64,000 nucleotides of DNA from Saccopteryx bilineata (Eukaryota > Chordata > Mammalia > Chiroptera > Emballonuridae): NCBI RefSeq assembly GCF_036850765.1, contig NC_089496.1, forward strand, positions 46,614,113-46,678,112, given 5' to 3'. Below are positions 36,501 through 43,840 of the stretch, piece after piece. Under the pieces are notes generated by a model. That model did not search any database. It worked only from the letters and a program-made list of their open reading frames with translations, and had not been told where the DNA came from. Within the stretch, counting starts at the first letter, position 1; every line of letters begins with the position of its first letter. The position numbers and the translations under genes are program-made.

Positions 36501-39363
36501 AAGCAGGCCCTGGCCAGTTGGCTCAGTGGTGGAGCGTCGGCCTGGCGTGCGGGAGTCCCGGGTTCGATTCCCAGCCAGGGCACACAGGAGAAGCGCCCAT
36601 CTGCTTCTCCATTCCTCCCCCTCTCCTTCCTCTCTGTCTCTCTCTTCCCCTCCCGCAGCCGAGGCTCCATTGGAGCAAGGATGGCCCGGGCACTGGGGAT
36701 GGCTCTGTGGCCTCTGCCTCAGGTGCTGGAATGGCTCTGGATACAACAGAGCGACCCCCCCCCAGGGGCAGAACATCGCCCTCTGGTGGGCGTGTCGGGT
36801 GGATCCCAGTCGGGCGCATGCAGGAGCCTGTCTGACTGCCTCCCCATTTCCAGCTTCGGAAAAATGAAAAAAAAAAAAACCAATAAGCAGTTATTAACTC
36901 GCAGTCTCTGTGACCAGAAATCCAGATGTGACTCAACTGGGTGCCGCTGGTGCAAGGTCTATAATGAACTGCAGTCATGCTGACATCCAGGCTGCAATCT
37001 CATCTGAAGGCTCGACTGGGAGAACATCCACTTCCAAGCTCATTCACTTGGTTGTTGGCAGAATTTGGTTCCTCTGAGGCTGTTGGATGAACAAAAAGGT
37101 CTCCCTTCCTTGCTGACTGTTCCCTGGAGGTCACCCTCAGTTCCCTGCCATGTGTGTCAACCCATAGGGAACCCAAGATGAAAAATACAGTTTTTATGTA
37201 GCTTAGTCTCAGAAGTGACATCCCATTGCTCTTGTTATATTCTACTTGTTAGAAGCAAATTACTAGAGCCTGCCCATAGGGAAGGATTTACGTAAGGGTA
37301 TGAACTGCAGGAGGCAGGGATCACTGGGGGCCATCTCAGAGGGTGTCTGCCACAGAGGGCTAAAGGGAATCCCTGTGTGAGAGCATGTGAGACAGATGGA
37401 GACGTCTGGGTACTCACAGGCCACTAGAGGTTCTGGTTCCTGGCTCTTTACCTAAACAATGGATCTCTTTCCAATATCGTACATATAACAGTGAGGTCAA
37501 TGAGTTGGTCTTTGAGATGCTGGATGAATCAGGGTGCTTCGATGGTGTGCCTTCTTTGATGTTTTTCAAAGATACATGGCAGCAGCCAATTCTAAGATAA
37601 TATGAACCAAAAATTGTCTGTACTGACCAACTCTCAGATTCATTCAATAAGTAAAGGAAGCAAGTTGAAAATACCATCTAAACACTAGGTGCTGAGGTGG
37701 GGTTTTTTTTCCTATGTTATAAAACATATAAATACTGTTGCTCACATTCAAGTTTATTTAGCTCAGAATTCCATTTTGATTAATTCATTGAATTTAAGAA
37801 GACAAGTAATTTTTGGATAAGCATTAGACTGAGTGTCAGCAATATTTTTAATTAGCTGTGAATTTTTTCTCTCAGTGTCCAGTTGTTATAGTTCAAAGGG
37901 CAACGTATCATCATCAGGAAGATATGCTGACATGTCCCAGTTGAATCCGAAATGCCAATGACTCAGCATTTTGATTGTGGAGGGTTTGCTGGCTGTCCAA
38001 TTTAGCCAGGCACAGTGCCTGACTTATGGGCAGATGTGAGCAATTTTAGTGAAGAATGTCCACTTTCCCACCTCCTTCTTAGTTTGCAATGTGAAACTGT
38101 GACAGCTGAGTTGACCTCCCTAAAATAATGCCAACTGGTTCAACTTAATTAGCTCCCAAAAAAAGTATGCAAAGCGATGACCTTCCATGCAAAAATCTAA
38201 ACATGTTATACCCTGTTTTTCTCTTCTTTGGAGAATCTCCTCTCTTCTAGATCTATTATAAACACCCTAAAACACAAATTTCTTAAAGCAAATATCTGGA
38301 AGATTGTCATTTTCTTCCAGTAGAATATTCAGCCAACTTTGGAGTCTGAATTGCATTCTTAAAGGCTTTGCAGTTCCTAGCTGGATGTTGAAATGAGGAT
38401 TTTCAGTTCCAACAATGACGGCTCCAGACCCCATCCTGTGGGAACTAGAAATAATGTTCAGCTGCTTTCCTGTTTGGCCACATTCCAGCCATCCTCCTGT
38501 CCCATGATAATAGCCTGGCTATTCCTAAGCTCATGGCAGCCCCATTCTACAAGTAGCCTTTCTCCTCTGGCTCCAGCCCTGACAGCAGAGGGAGAATCTG
38601 CCCTCCACTTCCTGCTTGCCAGCTTCCAGACCAGAAGGAGGCAGTAAGAGCAAAAATGACTTCCACACCAGCCTAGACTGAAATCTGTTGTGCGCTGTGG
38701 GTCAGCTACTCACCTGCTCCACAAACCAATGTTCTCTCAGTGACAGTTTCACATGGATGTAGGAAGAAAGACTCGTTTTGTAATTTTAAAGATTGTGTCT
38801 CTACCAGATTCACTTAATAATTCCCTTGCACCGGCTGAGGCAATGTCCACGATCTAAAAAGGAAACAAACAAATCAGAAAATTACCTTTCAAAAATACAT
38901 TTCTGTAATTCTGATTCTCAATTTTCTTTGGCAGTTTCCCAAACCAGAGAAGTTCGGTAGGGGGGAGGGGGGGAATATATATAATATAACGTAAAATAAT
39001 TTGGGTGTGTATGTATATATATAATTTGGGTGTGTATACATACACACCCAAATTATATATATACATACACGTAAAATAATTTGGGTGTGTATGTATATAT
39101 ATATATATATATATATACATACACACACAATCAGTATATAAATTTGTCTGCAAGTCAATGTGATGTCTCTGTGTATATGTTTGCTCTGCAGGGTGACTCT
39201 GAATGAAAAGGACAATTTCATGAACGCTGAGAACCTGGGGATCGTGTTTGGGCCCACCCTGATGCGGCCCCCCGAGGACAGCATGCTCACGACCCTCCAT
39301 GACATGCGGTACCAAAAGCTGATCGTGCAGATTTTAATAGAAAACGAGGATGTTTTGTTCTAA
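13163..39363 (+). CDS. CHN2: Beta-chimaerin, beta1 isoform, complete seven-exon coding region
   Basis: The frame is join(13163..13408, 24380..24464, 28299..28472, 31248..31325, 34000..34137, 35819..35924, 39192..39363): 999 nt, 332 residues plus stop, the length I recall for human beta1-chimaerin. It contains a C1 domain at residues 79-128 with every zinc ligand in the pattern H-x12-C-x2-C-x13-C-x2-C-x4-H-x2-C-x7-C (H79, C92, C95, C109, C112, H117, C120, C128). A RhoGAP domain follows at about residues 141-332, with arginine finger R177 in GLYRVSG, K217/R221 in LKLYFRDLP, and N290 in [11 protein letters not shown]. Family knowledge: chimaerins bind diacylglycerol through C1, move to membranes and switch off Rac by stimulating GTP hydrolysis. 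The C-terminus NEDVLF preceded by LIE favours CHN2 over CHN1. The SH2 exons of beta2 are outside the window. Nothing is truncated or frameshifted. Confidence 0.96.
13331..13408 (+). CDS. CHN2: CHN2 exon shared by beta1 and beta2 (78 nt)
   Basis: Acceptor CTGTCCACAG ends at 13330 and donor GTAAGC starts at 13409. The 78-nt segment encodes [13 protein letters not shown] through HNFK, the linker leading into the C1 domain. From memory, human beta2 joins a glutamate-lysine linker sequence directly to ISSLVRR, which fixes this boundary. In beta2 the upstream partner exon lies outside the window. The length is a multiple of three and both ends are phase 0. Confidence 0.88.
13409..16969. other. CHN2: CHN2 intron
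   Basis: Contains a G-rich block at about 14173-14203, a (CT) run at about 14951-14985, and a (CT)n(CA)n compound microsatellite at about 15500-15559. No confident interspersed repeat is recognised elsewhere in this stretch. Confidence 0.5.
16970..17153 (-). mobile_element. Short tRNA-headed SINE, antisense
   Basis: Reverse complement of a tRNA-headed SINE with a (GA)-rich tail. The perfect 16-bp TSD AAGAAGAAACTATTTA lies at 16954-16969 and 17154-17169. Confidence 0.9.
17288..17475 (+). repeat. MER5-type hAT-Charlie fragment
   Basis: It contains GGGGACATTTGGCAATGTCTGG, AGAAGCCAAGGATGCTGCTG and GTGCCAAGATTGAGAAAA. Confidence 0.75.
17533..17717 (+). mobile_element. Short tRNA-headed SINE, sense
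   Basis: A tRNA-like head (GGCAGCTCAGTTAGTTAGAGC, then GTTTGATCCCTGGTC), a (TC) run and a T/A-rich tail. TSDs are not clear. It is a different family from the long Rhin-like SINE. Confidence 0.75.
18425..18612 (+). repeat. MER5-type hAT-Charlie fragment
   Basis: It contains GACAATATCTGCAGACATTTG, GGCCAAGGGTGCTGCTGAACATTC and AAGGTTGAGAAACGCTG. Confidence 0.75.
18613..19829. other. CHN2: CHN2 intron, nothing recognised
   Basis: No exon, RNA gene or confident repeat seen. Confidence 0.4.
19830..20215 (+). repeat. L2 LINE 3' end
   Basis: Typical L2 3' order: CTCTTCTTGGAATATTCTCC, ACTCCTATCTACCCTTCAAAACCC, GAGATCCTTGAGCACAGGGAGG, and TGTTGAATAAATGAG at the end. Confidence 0.75.
20400..22430 (-). 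mobile_element. Old L1 internal region, antisense
   Basis: About 2 kb of T-rich sequence. It contains antisense L1 ORF2 phrases such as AAATAAACCCTCCTTGGTC and TGAAATTGACCTATAATTTT. All frames are heavily interrupted. The left and right limits are approximate. Confidence 0.6.
22431..23730 (+). repeat. L2-type LINE body, split by a SINE
   Basis: Ordered L2-like phrases: GCCAAGGTTGCTAATGACTTCC, TTAACTTGACCTCTTTTCAGC, CAAAACTGAACTTCTGA, TCAAGTCCTGCAAATTCTA, CTTCAAGGCCCTTTCCTAC. The SINE at 22500-22727 interrupts it. Confidence 0.65.
22500..22727 (-). mobile_element. tRNA-headed SINE, antisense, inside L2
   Basis: Reverse complement of the family seen at 58156. The perfect 15-bp TSD ACAGCCAAATTTCTT lies at 22485-22499 and 22728-22742. 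Confidence 0.9.
23731..24379. other. CHN2: CHN2 intron upstream of the C1 exon
   Basis: No repeat or additional exon recognised. Confidence 0.4.
24380..24464 (+). CDS. CHN2: CHN2 exon encoding the first half of the C1 domain
   Basis: Acceptor GGATGGCAG ends at 24379 and the donor at 24465 reads GTAGAC. It encodes [13 protein letters not shown] through GVRCS plus the first base of an Asp codon (residues 83-111), including zinc ligands C92, C95 and C109. The exon is 85 nt, enters in phase 0 and leaves in phase 1, matching the next exon, which begins with the AC completing GAC. Confidence 0.95.
24835..25020 (-). repeat. MIR SINE, antisense
   Basis: Antisense MIR order: CCAGGCACTGAGCTAAGCACTG, CCCCATTAAATAGATAAAGAAAC, TGAGGCTTGCAG. 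Confidence 0.75.
25021..26245. other. CHN2: CHN2 intron, nothing recognised
   Basis: No exon, RNA gene or confident repeat seen. Confidence 0.4.
26246..26790 (+). mobile_element. Old L1 3' end (ORF2 tail and 3' UTR)
   Basis: L1 order: CACTTCTGGGCAGACACCC, AACAACATTTTTCACAATAACC, GATGAATGGATAAACAAG, TACTGTATGATTCCATTTGTG, then ACAGTACACTTAAAAATGG. Stops are frequent. Confidence 0.8.
26791..28298. other. CHN2: CHN2 intron
   Basis: A short antisense MIR-like piece lies at about 26940-27020. Otherwise nothing recognised. Confidence 0.35.
28299..28472 (+). CDS. CHN2: CHN2 exon encoding the second half of C1 and the start of RhoGAP
   Basis: Acceptor TTTGTTTACAG ends at 28298 and the donor at 28473 reads GTTTGG, a weak match to consensus beyond GT. 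The 174-nt exon encodes [17 protein letters not shown] with zinc ligands C112, H117, C120 and C128, then the basic linker DLKRIKK and the beginning of the GAP domain ([13 protein letters not shown] through IREIEAR). Phases fit both neighbours (2 nt in, 1 nt out). Confidence 0.95.
28473..30159. other. CHN2: CHN2 intron
   Basis: A (CA) tract lies at about 28598-28622. No exon, RNA gene or confident repeat otherwise. Confidence 0.4.
30160..30375. repeat. Interspersed repeat, probably L1-related
   Basis: It contains ACAGTCAATCTTATATTAGTTTC, GCATAGTGGTTAGACAATTAT and CATCCCCGTGACTATTTTGTAAC, phrases I associate with an L1-related dispersed repeat of laurasiatherian genomes. Class is uncertain. 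Confidence 0.4.
30778..31184 (+). mobile_element. Young Rhin-like SINE, 48 bp before a CHN2 exon
   Basis: Full-length copy with an A-run of about 24. The perfect TSD AAGAGTCCCTTTTAG lies at 30763-30777 and 31185-31199. The exon with the arginine finger starts at 31248. Confidence 0.95.
31248..31325 (+). CDS. CHN2: CHN2 exon carrying the RhoGAP arginine finger (78 nt)
   Basis: Acceptor TCTTCTTTAATAG ends at 31247 and the donor GTGGGT begins at 31326. It encodes [18 protein letters not shown] through AFDR (residues 169-195 with shared boundary codons). R177 in GLYRVSG is the catalytic arginine that, in the RhoGAP family, is inserted into the Rac active site. The exon is 78 nt, so skipping would keep frame but remove catalysis. 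A young SINE ends 48 bp upstream of the acceptor and another begins 190 bp downstream. Confidence 0.96.
31516..31914 (+). mobile_element. Young Rhin-like SINE, 190 bp after a CHN2 exon
   Basis: Full-length, same orientation as the copy at 30778. The TSDs AAGTGTGGACAAGTG (31501-31515) and AAGCGTGGACAAGTG (31915-31929) differ at one base. Confidence 0.94.
31930..33029. other. CHN2: CHN2 intron
   Basis: At about 32195-32345 it resembles an old Charlie-type hAT fragment (GGGCACTTGTTAAAAATACAG, CTGTATTTCTAATG). Two direct copies of a CCACCCTCTCAACCC unit lie at about 32046-32070. Otherwise nothing recognised. Confidence 0.35.
33030..33387 (+). mobile_element. Older, diverged Rhin-like SINE
   Basis: Same head-to-tail plan as the young copies (CCTGGCCAGTTGGCTCAGCAG, GGTTCAATTCC, ATCTGCTTCTCCACCC), but with many substitutions and indels. 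The A-run lies at 33362-33387. Confidence 0.88.
33388..33999. other. CHN2: CHN2 intron, nothing recognised
   Basis: No exon, RNA gene or confident repeat seen. Confidence 0.4.
34000..34137 (+). CDS. CHN2: CHN2 RhoGAP exon (residues 195-241)
   Basis: Acceptor TTGTTTTTCAG ends at 33999 and donor GTAAGT begins at 34138. It encodes [17 protein letters not shown] through KFIEAAK. K217 and R221 in [11 protein letters not shown] are the conserved basic residues of the RhoGAP core that contact the GTPase and the arginine-finger loop. The 138-nt exon is in phase with its neighbours. The last 40 nt and the donor are imperfectly repeated 82 bp downstream. Confidence 0.95.
34098..34258 (+). repeat. Tandem duplication of a CHN2 exon end and its splice donor
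   Basis: The block at 34098-34179 (last 40 nt of the exon, the GTAAGT donor and 42 nt of intron) is followed at once by an imperfect copy at 34180 to about 34258. The exon-derived parts match at about 34 of 41 positions. In the copy, GCAAGTAAGTATTAAG has become GCAAGTATTAAA, a 4-bp loss at the donor. The later part also aligns (GTACCAAA in both). Confidence 0.85.
34259..35818. other. CHN2: CHN2 intron
   Basis: An A-run lies at about 34507-34526. An antisense MIR-like fragment lies at about 34655-34790 (AGTACTCTGCTAGGAACTCTCC, ATAATCCCATTTGGCAGAGG). Otherwise nothing recognised. Confidence 0.4.
35819..35924 (+). CDS. CHN2: CHN2 RhoGAP exon (residues 241-276)
   Basis: Acceptor GTGATCTTCACAG ends at 35818 and donor GTAAGT begins at 35925. 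It encodes [20 protein letters not shown] then [14 protein letters not shown], helices of the RhoGAP fold. It is 106 nt, entering with AA and leaving with AA; the latter is completed to Lys by the first base of the final exon. From memory human CHN2 has ISNADER; the Val here would be a lineage difference. Confidence 0.95.
36160..36305 (-). repeat. MIR SINE, antisense
   Basis: Antisense MIR order: TTGCTGAAGCTTAGGGAGC, TTAAGTAACAGACACAAAG, CCAGAGCCCACACTCTG. Confidence 0.6.
36430..37390. repeat. Ancient interspersed repeat split by a SINE
   Basis: Phrases on both sides of the SINE fit one old element: AGGCTTAAAACAATAAGCA, CATCTGAAGGCTCGACTGG, ATCCACTTCCAAGCTCATTC, ATTCTACTTGTTAGAAGCAAA, and GGGGGCCATCTCAGAGGGTG. 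Class is uncertain; I suspect an LTR/MaLR-type element. Confidence 0.45.
36507..36880 (+). mobile_element. Young Rhin-like SINE
   Basis: Full-length. TSD CAATAAGCAG at 36497-36506 and 36881-36890. It carries only one of the 22-bp internal GCAGAGC-type units where most copies have two. Confidence 0.93.
37391..38949. other. CHN2: CHN2 intron, nothing recognised
   Basis: No exon, RNA gene or confident repeat seen. Confidence 0.4.
38989..39128. repeat. AT-rich palindromic cluster before the last CHN2 exon
   Basis: Perfect 31-bp inverted arms at 39007-39037 and 39040-39070 with a 2-nt spacer. The segment starting ACGTAAAATAATTTGGG at 38989 is repeated directly at 39069, and a second TA-centred palindrome follows at about 39086-39128. 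Confidence 0.93.
39192..39363 (+). CDS. CHN2: CHN2 last coding exon
   Basis: Acceptor TTTGCTCTGCAG ends at 39191. The 172-nt coding part gives [20 protein letters not shown] then [20 protein letters not shown] and ends [12 protein letters not shown] at 39361. N290 in [11 protein letters not shown] is the conserved RhoGAP asparagine. The C-terminal [11 protein letters not shown] distinguishes beta-chimaerin from alpha-chimaerin, which I recall ending LLIKNEDILF. A palindrome-rich segment lies only about 60-190 bp before the acceptor. Confidence 0.96.
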
Positions 39364-41012
39364 TCCACCAGGCAAATGTGCTGAATGGCCCCAGCTCCAT
39401 GGAAGTTCATAAGGCTAAAAGAAATAAAAGCTATTTCTTACACTTGATTTGTTTTCCAAACAAGTGACAGAATTTCCCAGACTGCGATGGATGGCCATGT
39501 CGGCTCCTGTGTCTCATAGACACCTCCTGCACGTGAGAACAGCAAGGGCGAGGGTCAGAAAAAGCCCTCCCCGGGGTCTTTGCTGTGCCTCATATGTATG
39601 TCTGTTTTGCTGGAAGAGTGATTAATAAATCTTTCTTTAACTTATTAAAACAAACAAACAAAAAAAACAATGTAGACCTTTAAACTGCAGGCCTACCGGT
39701 AATAAAAGGGAATTTAATTCATAGAGGTACTTGATACAGTTACACATTTTCCACTTAACAAAAAGAAGACAATTCTGTATGTTAAATGTTAAAGGAAACT
39801 TATATTGTAAAATGGATTTTTTTATTTTAGCTGCAAGAATGTTACTTTATTTTAACAAATAGAACTCAATGCAGTGCATTGATTATGACCCCTGTGTACC
39901 TTGTCCCGCCTTCTTGCTGTGATCCCTGGAAAAGTTTACCATGAATGCAGTATTATCTTGACATACCTCTGTCCTTATCAGTGCTTTTCAATGAAATTTC
40001 ACCTGCCACCCGTGTCCCTGCTTTTGATGGTTTTTGCTGTTAAGCGCTGGCATTATTGCTGTCGTATGGTGTATGTTTATAACAATTGTAGAATGGTCCG
40101 GAACATTCCCAAATTTTCTTTCCATGAACATTTTGTGAAGTCCCAATGTCTATTTGGAATTGGTCATCGTCTTTCTACATCATGTGTGTATATCCTAGAA
40201 CGTGCAGAACATGGTCATTTTACGTAAAATAATTTGGGAACATCGGTTGTATCTGGGCTGTATAAAAAGTTAGCATTTTTTTTTCTATTTTCATTTTAGG
40301 CAGGCACTCTGGATTTGTCTGTTAATGCCAAGTTGTACCTTTGCTGCATTTCTGTCTGTATTTGTGAAAAGTGAATCTGCAGAGTAGTTATTGATTTTTT
40401 AAATTTTTGTTTTATAAACAAGCCTATTTTTAAAAGCAAGAATGAATAAGTTGGGTTTTTATGACTATTTGTCTTTGGTAAAGTAGCTGTTATGGATAAC
40501 TTAATATGGTTTTTATTACTACAATTCTGATGGGTTATATTTATCTTCGCATGAGCTTTTCACACCAAGATTTCTCTATTTTGTAGCATAGGCACAATAT
40601 TTCAAACATCAAAAACTGTCAATCTAGATTTTCTTTTTTTTTTTTTTTCAGTCCAACTGCCATGTCTTTTCCCTCTGATTGTCTGAGATGATATATGTAA
40701 TTACTCACTAGTCTTGCTTTGGAGCGACCAGCAGAAAACGACTGGGTGACAAAGGGGTTGAAAGGAGGAGGGCGGGGCAAGCGTCAAGTCCCAAGGGCTC
40801 TGCGGATGGACTCCATTGGCACGTGGAGGTCCGCGCTTCTGCTTGGTCCCGGCTGTTATGGTTCCTCCCGGCTGTACAGATTTGTTTGTTGTAGCTGATG
40901 TTCTTCTTGATACTGTCAAAGATTATCTGGAAATGATTTTATTTTGTGAAGTGAACGATACTTTGTAATTTATGATAGTGTAAATGGAAGGAAAGGCATT
41001 AAATGTATTAAA
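39364..41012 (+). other. CHN2: Likely CHN2 3' untranslated region with candidate poly(A) signals
   Basis: Downstream of the stop are AATAAA hexamers at 39423-39428 and 39624-39629, and two close ATTAAA hexamers at 40998-41003 and 41007-41012. The sequence between is AT-rich, free of recognised SINE copies and has no convincing coding frame, as expected for a long 3' UTR. Which signal is used is unknown; the 39624 site followed by T-rich then A-rich sequence is the best proximal candidate. Confidence 0.45.
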
Positions 41013-42392
41013 TTCTCCTGTCGAATCATTTTGGAGTACGCAAAGAAATCGCTATTGGGGAAGTGGGGGGGGGGGCTGGGAGAGAGACTATTCTGGGAAT
41101 ATGGCTCCCAGGTGAATTTTGACAATGAAGTTTCTATTCTCATCAACACACAATGAGAACATAAATGTCCCACTGAGCCCCCACCCGCATCCCCACCGAG
41201 CCCCCACCCGCGTCCCCACCGGCTTCCTCCTGCAGAGCCTGCTGGAGTGGAAACCCTAACGCCCCCCTGCACATCCTATAGGACCACTGCATTGATGTTC
41301 ACTGAGAGGTATGCTCTTTAGAGTAAAGCACGCTGGGCCACTTGCAGAACAGAACAAAAGTGTTGGAACCGGAAAGACTCAAGTTCAAACTCCAGCTCTG
41401 CCTGTTACCCACTGTATGCAATGACCTTGGGAATGAATTAGCTCCTCTGAAAAACCAGGGAAACTATTCTGACTGTAGATGAAATGATGACCTAAAGTAA
41501 GTAGTGGTAGTTATTTCTTATTACTGTCATTATTTTAAGAGTGAAGACTTGGGAGGAGAAAGGCTATAACACGGGGGTGGGGAAGGAAGAAGCAGAAGAG
41601 GAGAAGGATTTGTCCCAGGTTAAATCCAAGTCCTGGTAATTACAGGGGGTATTATAACCGGCCTCTATAATGTGTAATGAGGTTCACTTGACTCCTTCTC
41701 TTGAACATGATGAGAACACCTGATCCCTTCGAGCTTGCTTCAGTCTCAAACCTGCTCACCCAGGCCTATCTCCCCCACCATCTGGCAGCCTGACGGGGCT
41801 CCTCTTACCTGGTGTGCAATTCCTGCCATCAGAATAACTCTAGTAGTGAGACCCGAGGGGTCGGCATTGTTCTTGTAAACCCGCTGAGAATTGTCCACAA
41901 GTGGATTGTGGGAACTAGGACCATAGCGGGAGGGGGGGTGCCAGAGAGGCGGGGGGGAGGACCGTTTTCTTTTCCTCGTTAACATAAATGAGCACCTGGT
42001 CTCCACCCCTGGAGAGGGGCTGGCGCGGAATGTCAGGCTCAGGGCAGAGGGAGGGGCGGGGGCGGGGGGAGAACACAGGCGAGCATGTCCCACACAGGTG
42101 AAGTCTTGCCCGGCCGGCCGTGCTGACTCCTGCTGCAGACCCAACTTGGTCTACAGATTCTCAAGCCCTCTCAACCCCCAAATGTATATTCAATCTTTTG
42201 ATTTTAAAAGTATAGTGTCTATTTCATCGGGTACTTATGGACGGGCCAGACAGTGTGAACACTTGGAATCAAGGGAGAGGCCTATGTCACTGAGAGAATT
42301 AGAGCCTAAGTCTAGTCAGGCTGGAGAGAGAAGCTGTACCTATTAAAACATTTAGGACCCTAACAGAAAGAGGAGGAGTGCTACTAATGTTT
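41013..42392. other. Intergenic sequence after CHN2
   Basis: A MIR-like piece lies at about 41350-41530 (GACTCAAGTTCAAACTCCAGC, ATGACCTTGGG). A 23-bp unit AGCCCCCACCCGCRTCCCCACCG is tandemly present twice at about 41177-41222. No gene seen. Confidence 0.45.
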
Positions 42393-42595
42393 TTTGTTTC
42401 GATTTTTTAAACGTGTCCATTGATGTGAGGGGAGGGGAAAGGGAGAGAAAGAGAGAAGCATGAACCCCATTGTTCTACCTAGTTGTTTTATTTAGTTGTG
42501 CATTCATTGATTGCCTTTTGTATGTGCCCTGACCTGGGATAGAACTCACCACCTCAGCATGCAGGGACGATGCTTTATCCTCACTGGTTTCCCAT
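42393..42595 (-). mobile_element. Decayed tRNA-headed SINE, antisense
   Basis: Phrases GTGCATTCATTGATTGCC, TGTATGTGCCCTGACCTGGG and GACGATGCTTTATCC are the reverse complement of the short SINE family; diverged. Confidence 0.6.
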
Positions 42596-42839
42596 CTCAC
42601 TCATAATAAAAGGCAGTCTTTACAGCAGCATGGGAAGCTTACATCCATGACTGCTCTGGGTCCCCATAAGATTGTTCTCCTCCCACCGTCAGCCACACTC
42701 ACTGCATTTCCGCCTCACACATGCTCGGCACTCTCTTGCCTTGGAGAGTCTTAGCAATGGCTCTTCTCTCTGCCCCATTTATCCTCAGGGCTCCCTTTCC
42801 TTCTGCCTTCCGGTCTGTGAGGGATTCAGTTTCTCCGCA

Positions 42840-43840
42840 TCCGCACCAGCATTTGGTGTTGTCGTTATTTTCCATGTTAGCCATTCTGAGAAGTGCACGT
42901 GGCTTTCTCATTATGGTTCTCGTTTGCATTTCACTAATGGTTAGTGTTGTTGGTCATCTTTTTATATTCTCATCTGTCATCTGGATCTCCCCTTTAATGA
43001 GACAGGTGTTCACATGTCTTTTGTCCATTTCATAACTGAATTGTTTTTACTGTTGGATTTTGAGAGTCCTTTATATACTGCAGGTATCAAGCCTTGGTCG
43101 GTATAGGGTTTGCAAATATTTCCTAGTCTGTAGCTTGTCTTTGTATCTTCTTACCAGAATCTTCTTCGGCGCAAAGGTTATGTTTTAGTTTTTTTTTGTT
43201 TGTTTGTTTTTTTCATTTTTCTGAAGCTGGAAACAGGGAGAGACAGTCAGACAGACTCCCGCATGCGCCCGACCGGGATCCACCCGGCCCGCCCACCAGG
43301 GGCGGTGCTCTGCCCCCCAGGGGGCGATGCTCTGCCCATCCTGGGCGTCGCCATATTGCGACCAGAGCCACTCTAGCGCCTGAGGCAGAGGCCACAGAGC
43401 CATGCCCAGCGCCCGGGCCATCTCTGCTCCAATGGAGCCTTGGCTGCGGGAGGGGAAGAGAGAGACAGAGAGGAAGGAGGGGGTGGGGGTGGAGAAGCAA
43501 ATGGGCGCTTCTCCTGTGTGCCCTGGCCGGGAATCGAACCCGGGTCCTCCGCACGCTAGGCCGACGCTCTACCGCTGAGCCAACCGGCCAGGGCAATGTT
43601 TTAGTTTTGATGAAGTCCAACTTAATAATCTTTTCTTGTCTGAATTATGCTTTTAACCATGTCTAAGAATGCTTCATCTAGTCCTTGGTCTTAAAGACAG
43701 TCTATATTTTATTCTAAAAGTTTTATCGTTTTGCATTTAAAACCCACGACCCATTATAAATTACTTGCAGTATATTGTGTGTTTAGGTCAAGGTTGATTT
43801 CGTGCCTCCGGATGTCATACTGTCTCGGGGGGAGGCAAAG
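42840..43840 (-). mobile_element. L1 ORF2 region, antisense, split by a SINE
   Basis: Antisense L1 phrases: GTTTGCATTTCACTAATGG, GTTGGTCATCTTTTTATATTC, TTTGTCCATTTCATAACTG, and after the SINE TTTTGATGAAGTCCAACTT. Confidence 0.75.
43193..43595 (-). mobile_element. Young Rhin-like SINE, antisense, inside L1
   Basis: Full-length reverse-strand copy. The TSD ATGTTTTAGTTTT lies at 43180-43192 and 43596-43608. Its body is of the subtype with CAATATGGCGACGCCCAGGA. Confidence 0.95.

Noticed and set aside
36430..37390. Intact endogenous retrovirus
   Set aside because: No gag, pol or env frame and no paired LTRs are visible; only a non-coding old repeat fragment is supported.
13163..39363. Assignment to CHN1 (alpha-chimaerin)
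   Set aside because: The C-terminus LIENEDVLF, the C1 segment GVRCSDCG and the beta1 start MFSEELWL fit CHN2, not CHN1.
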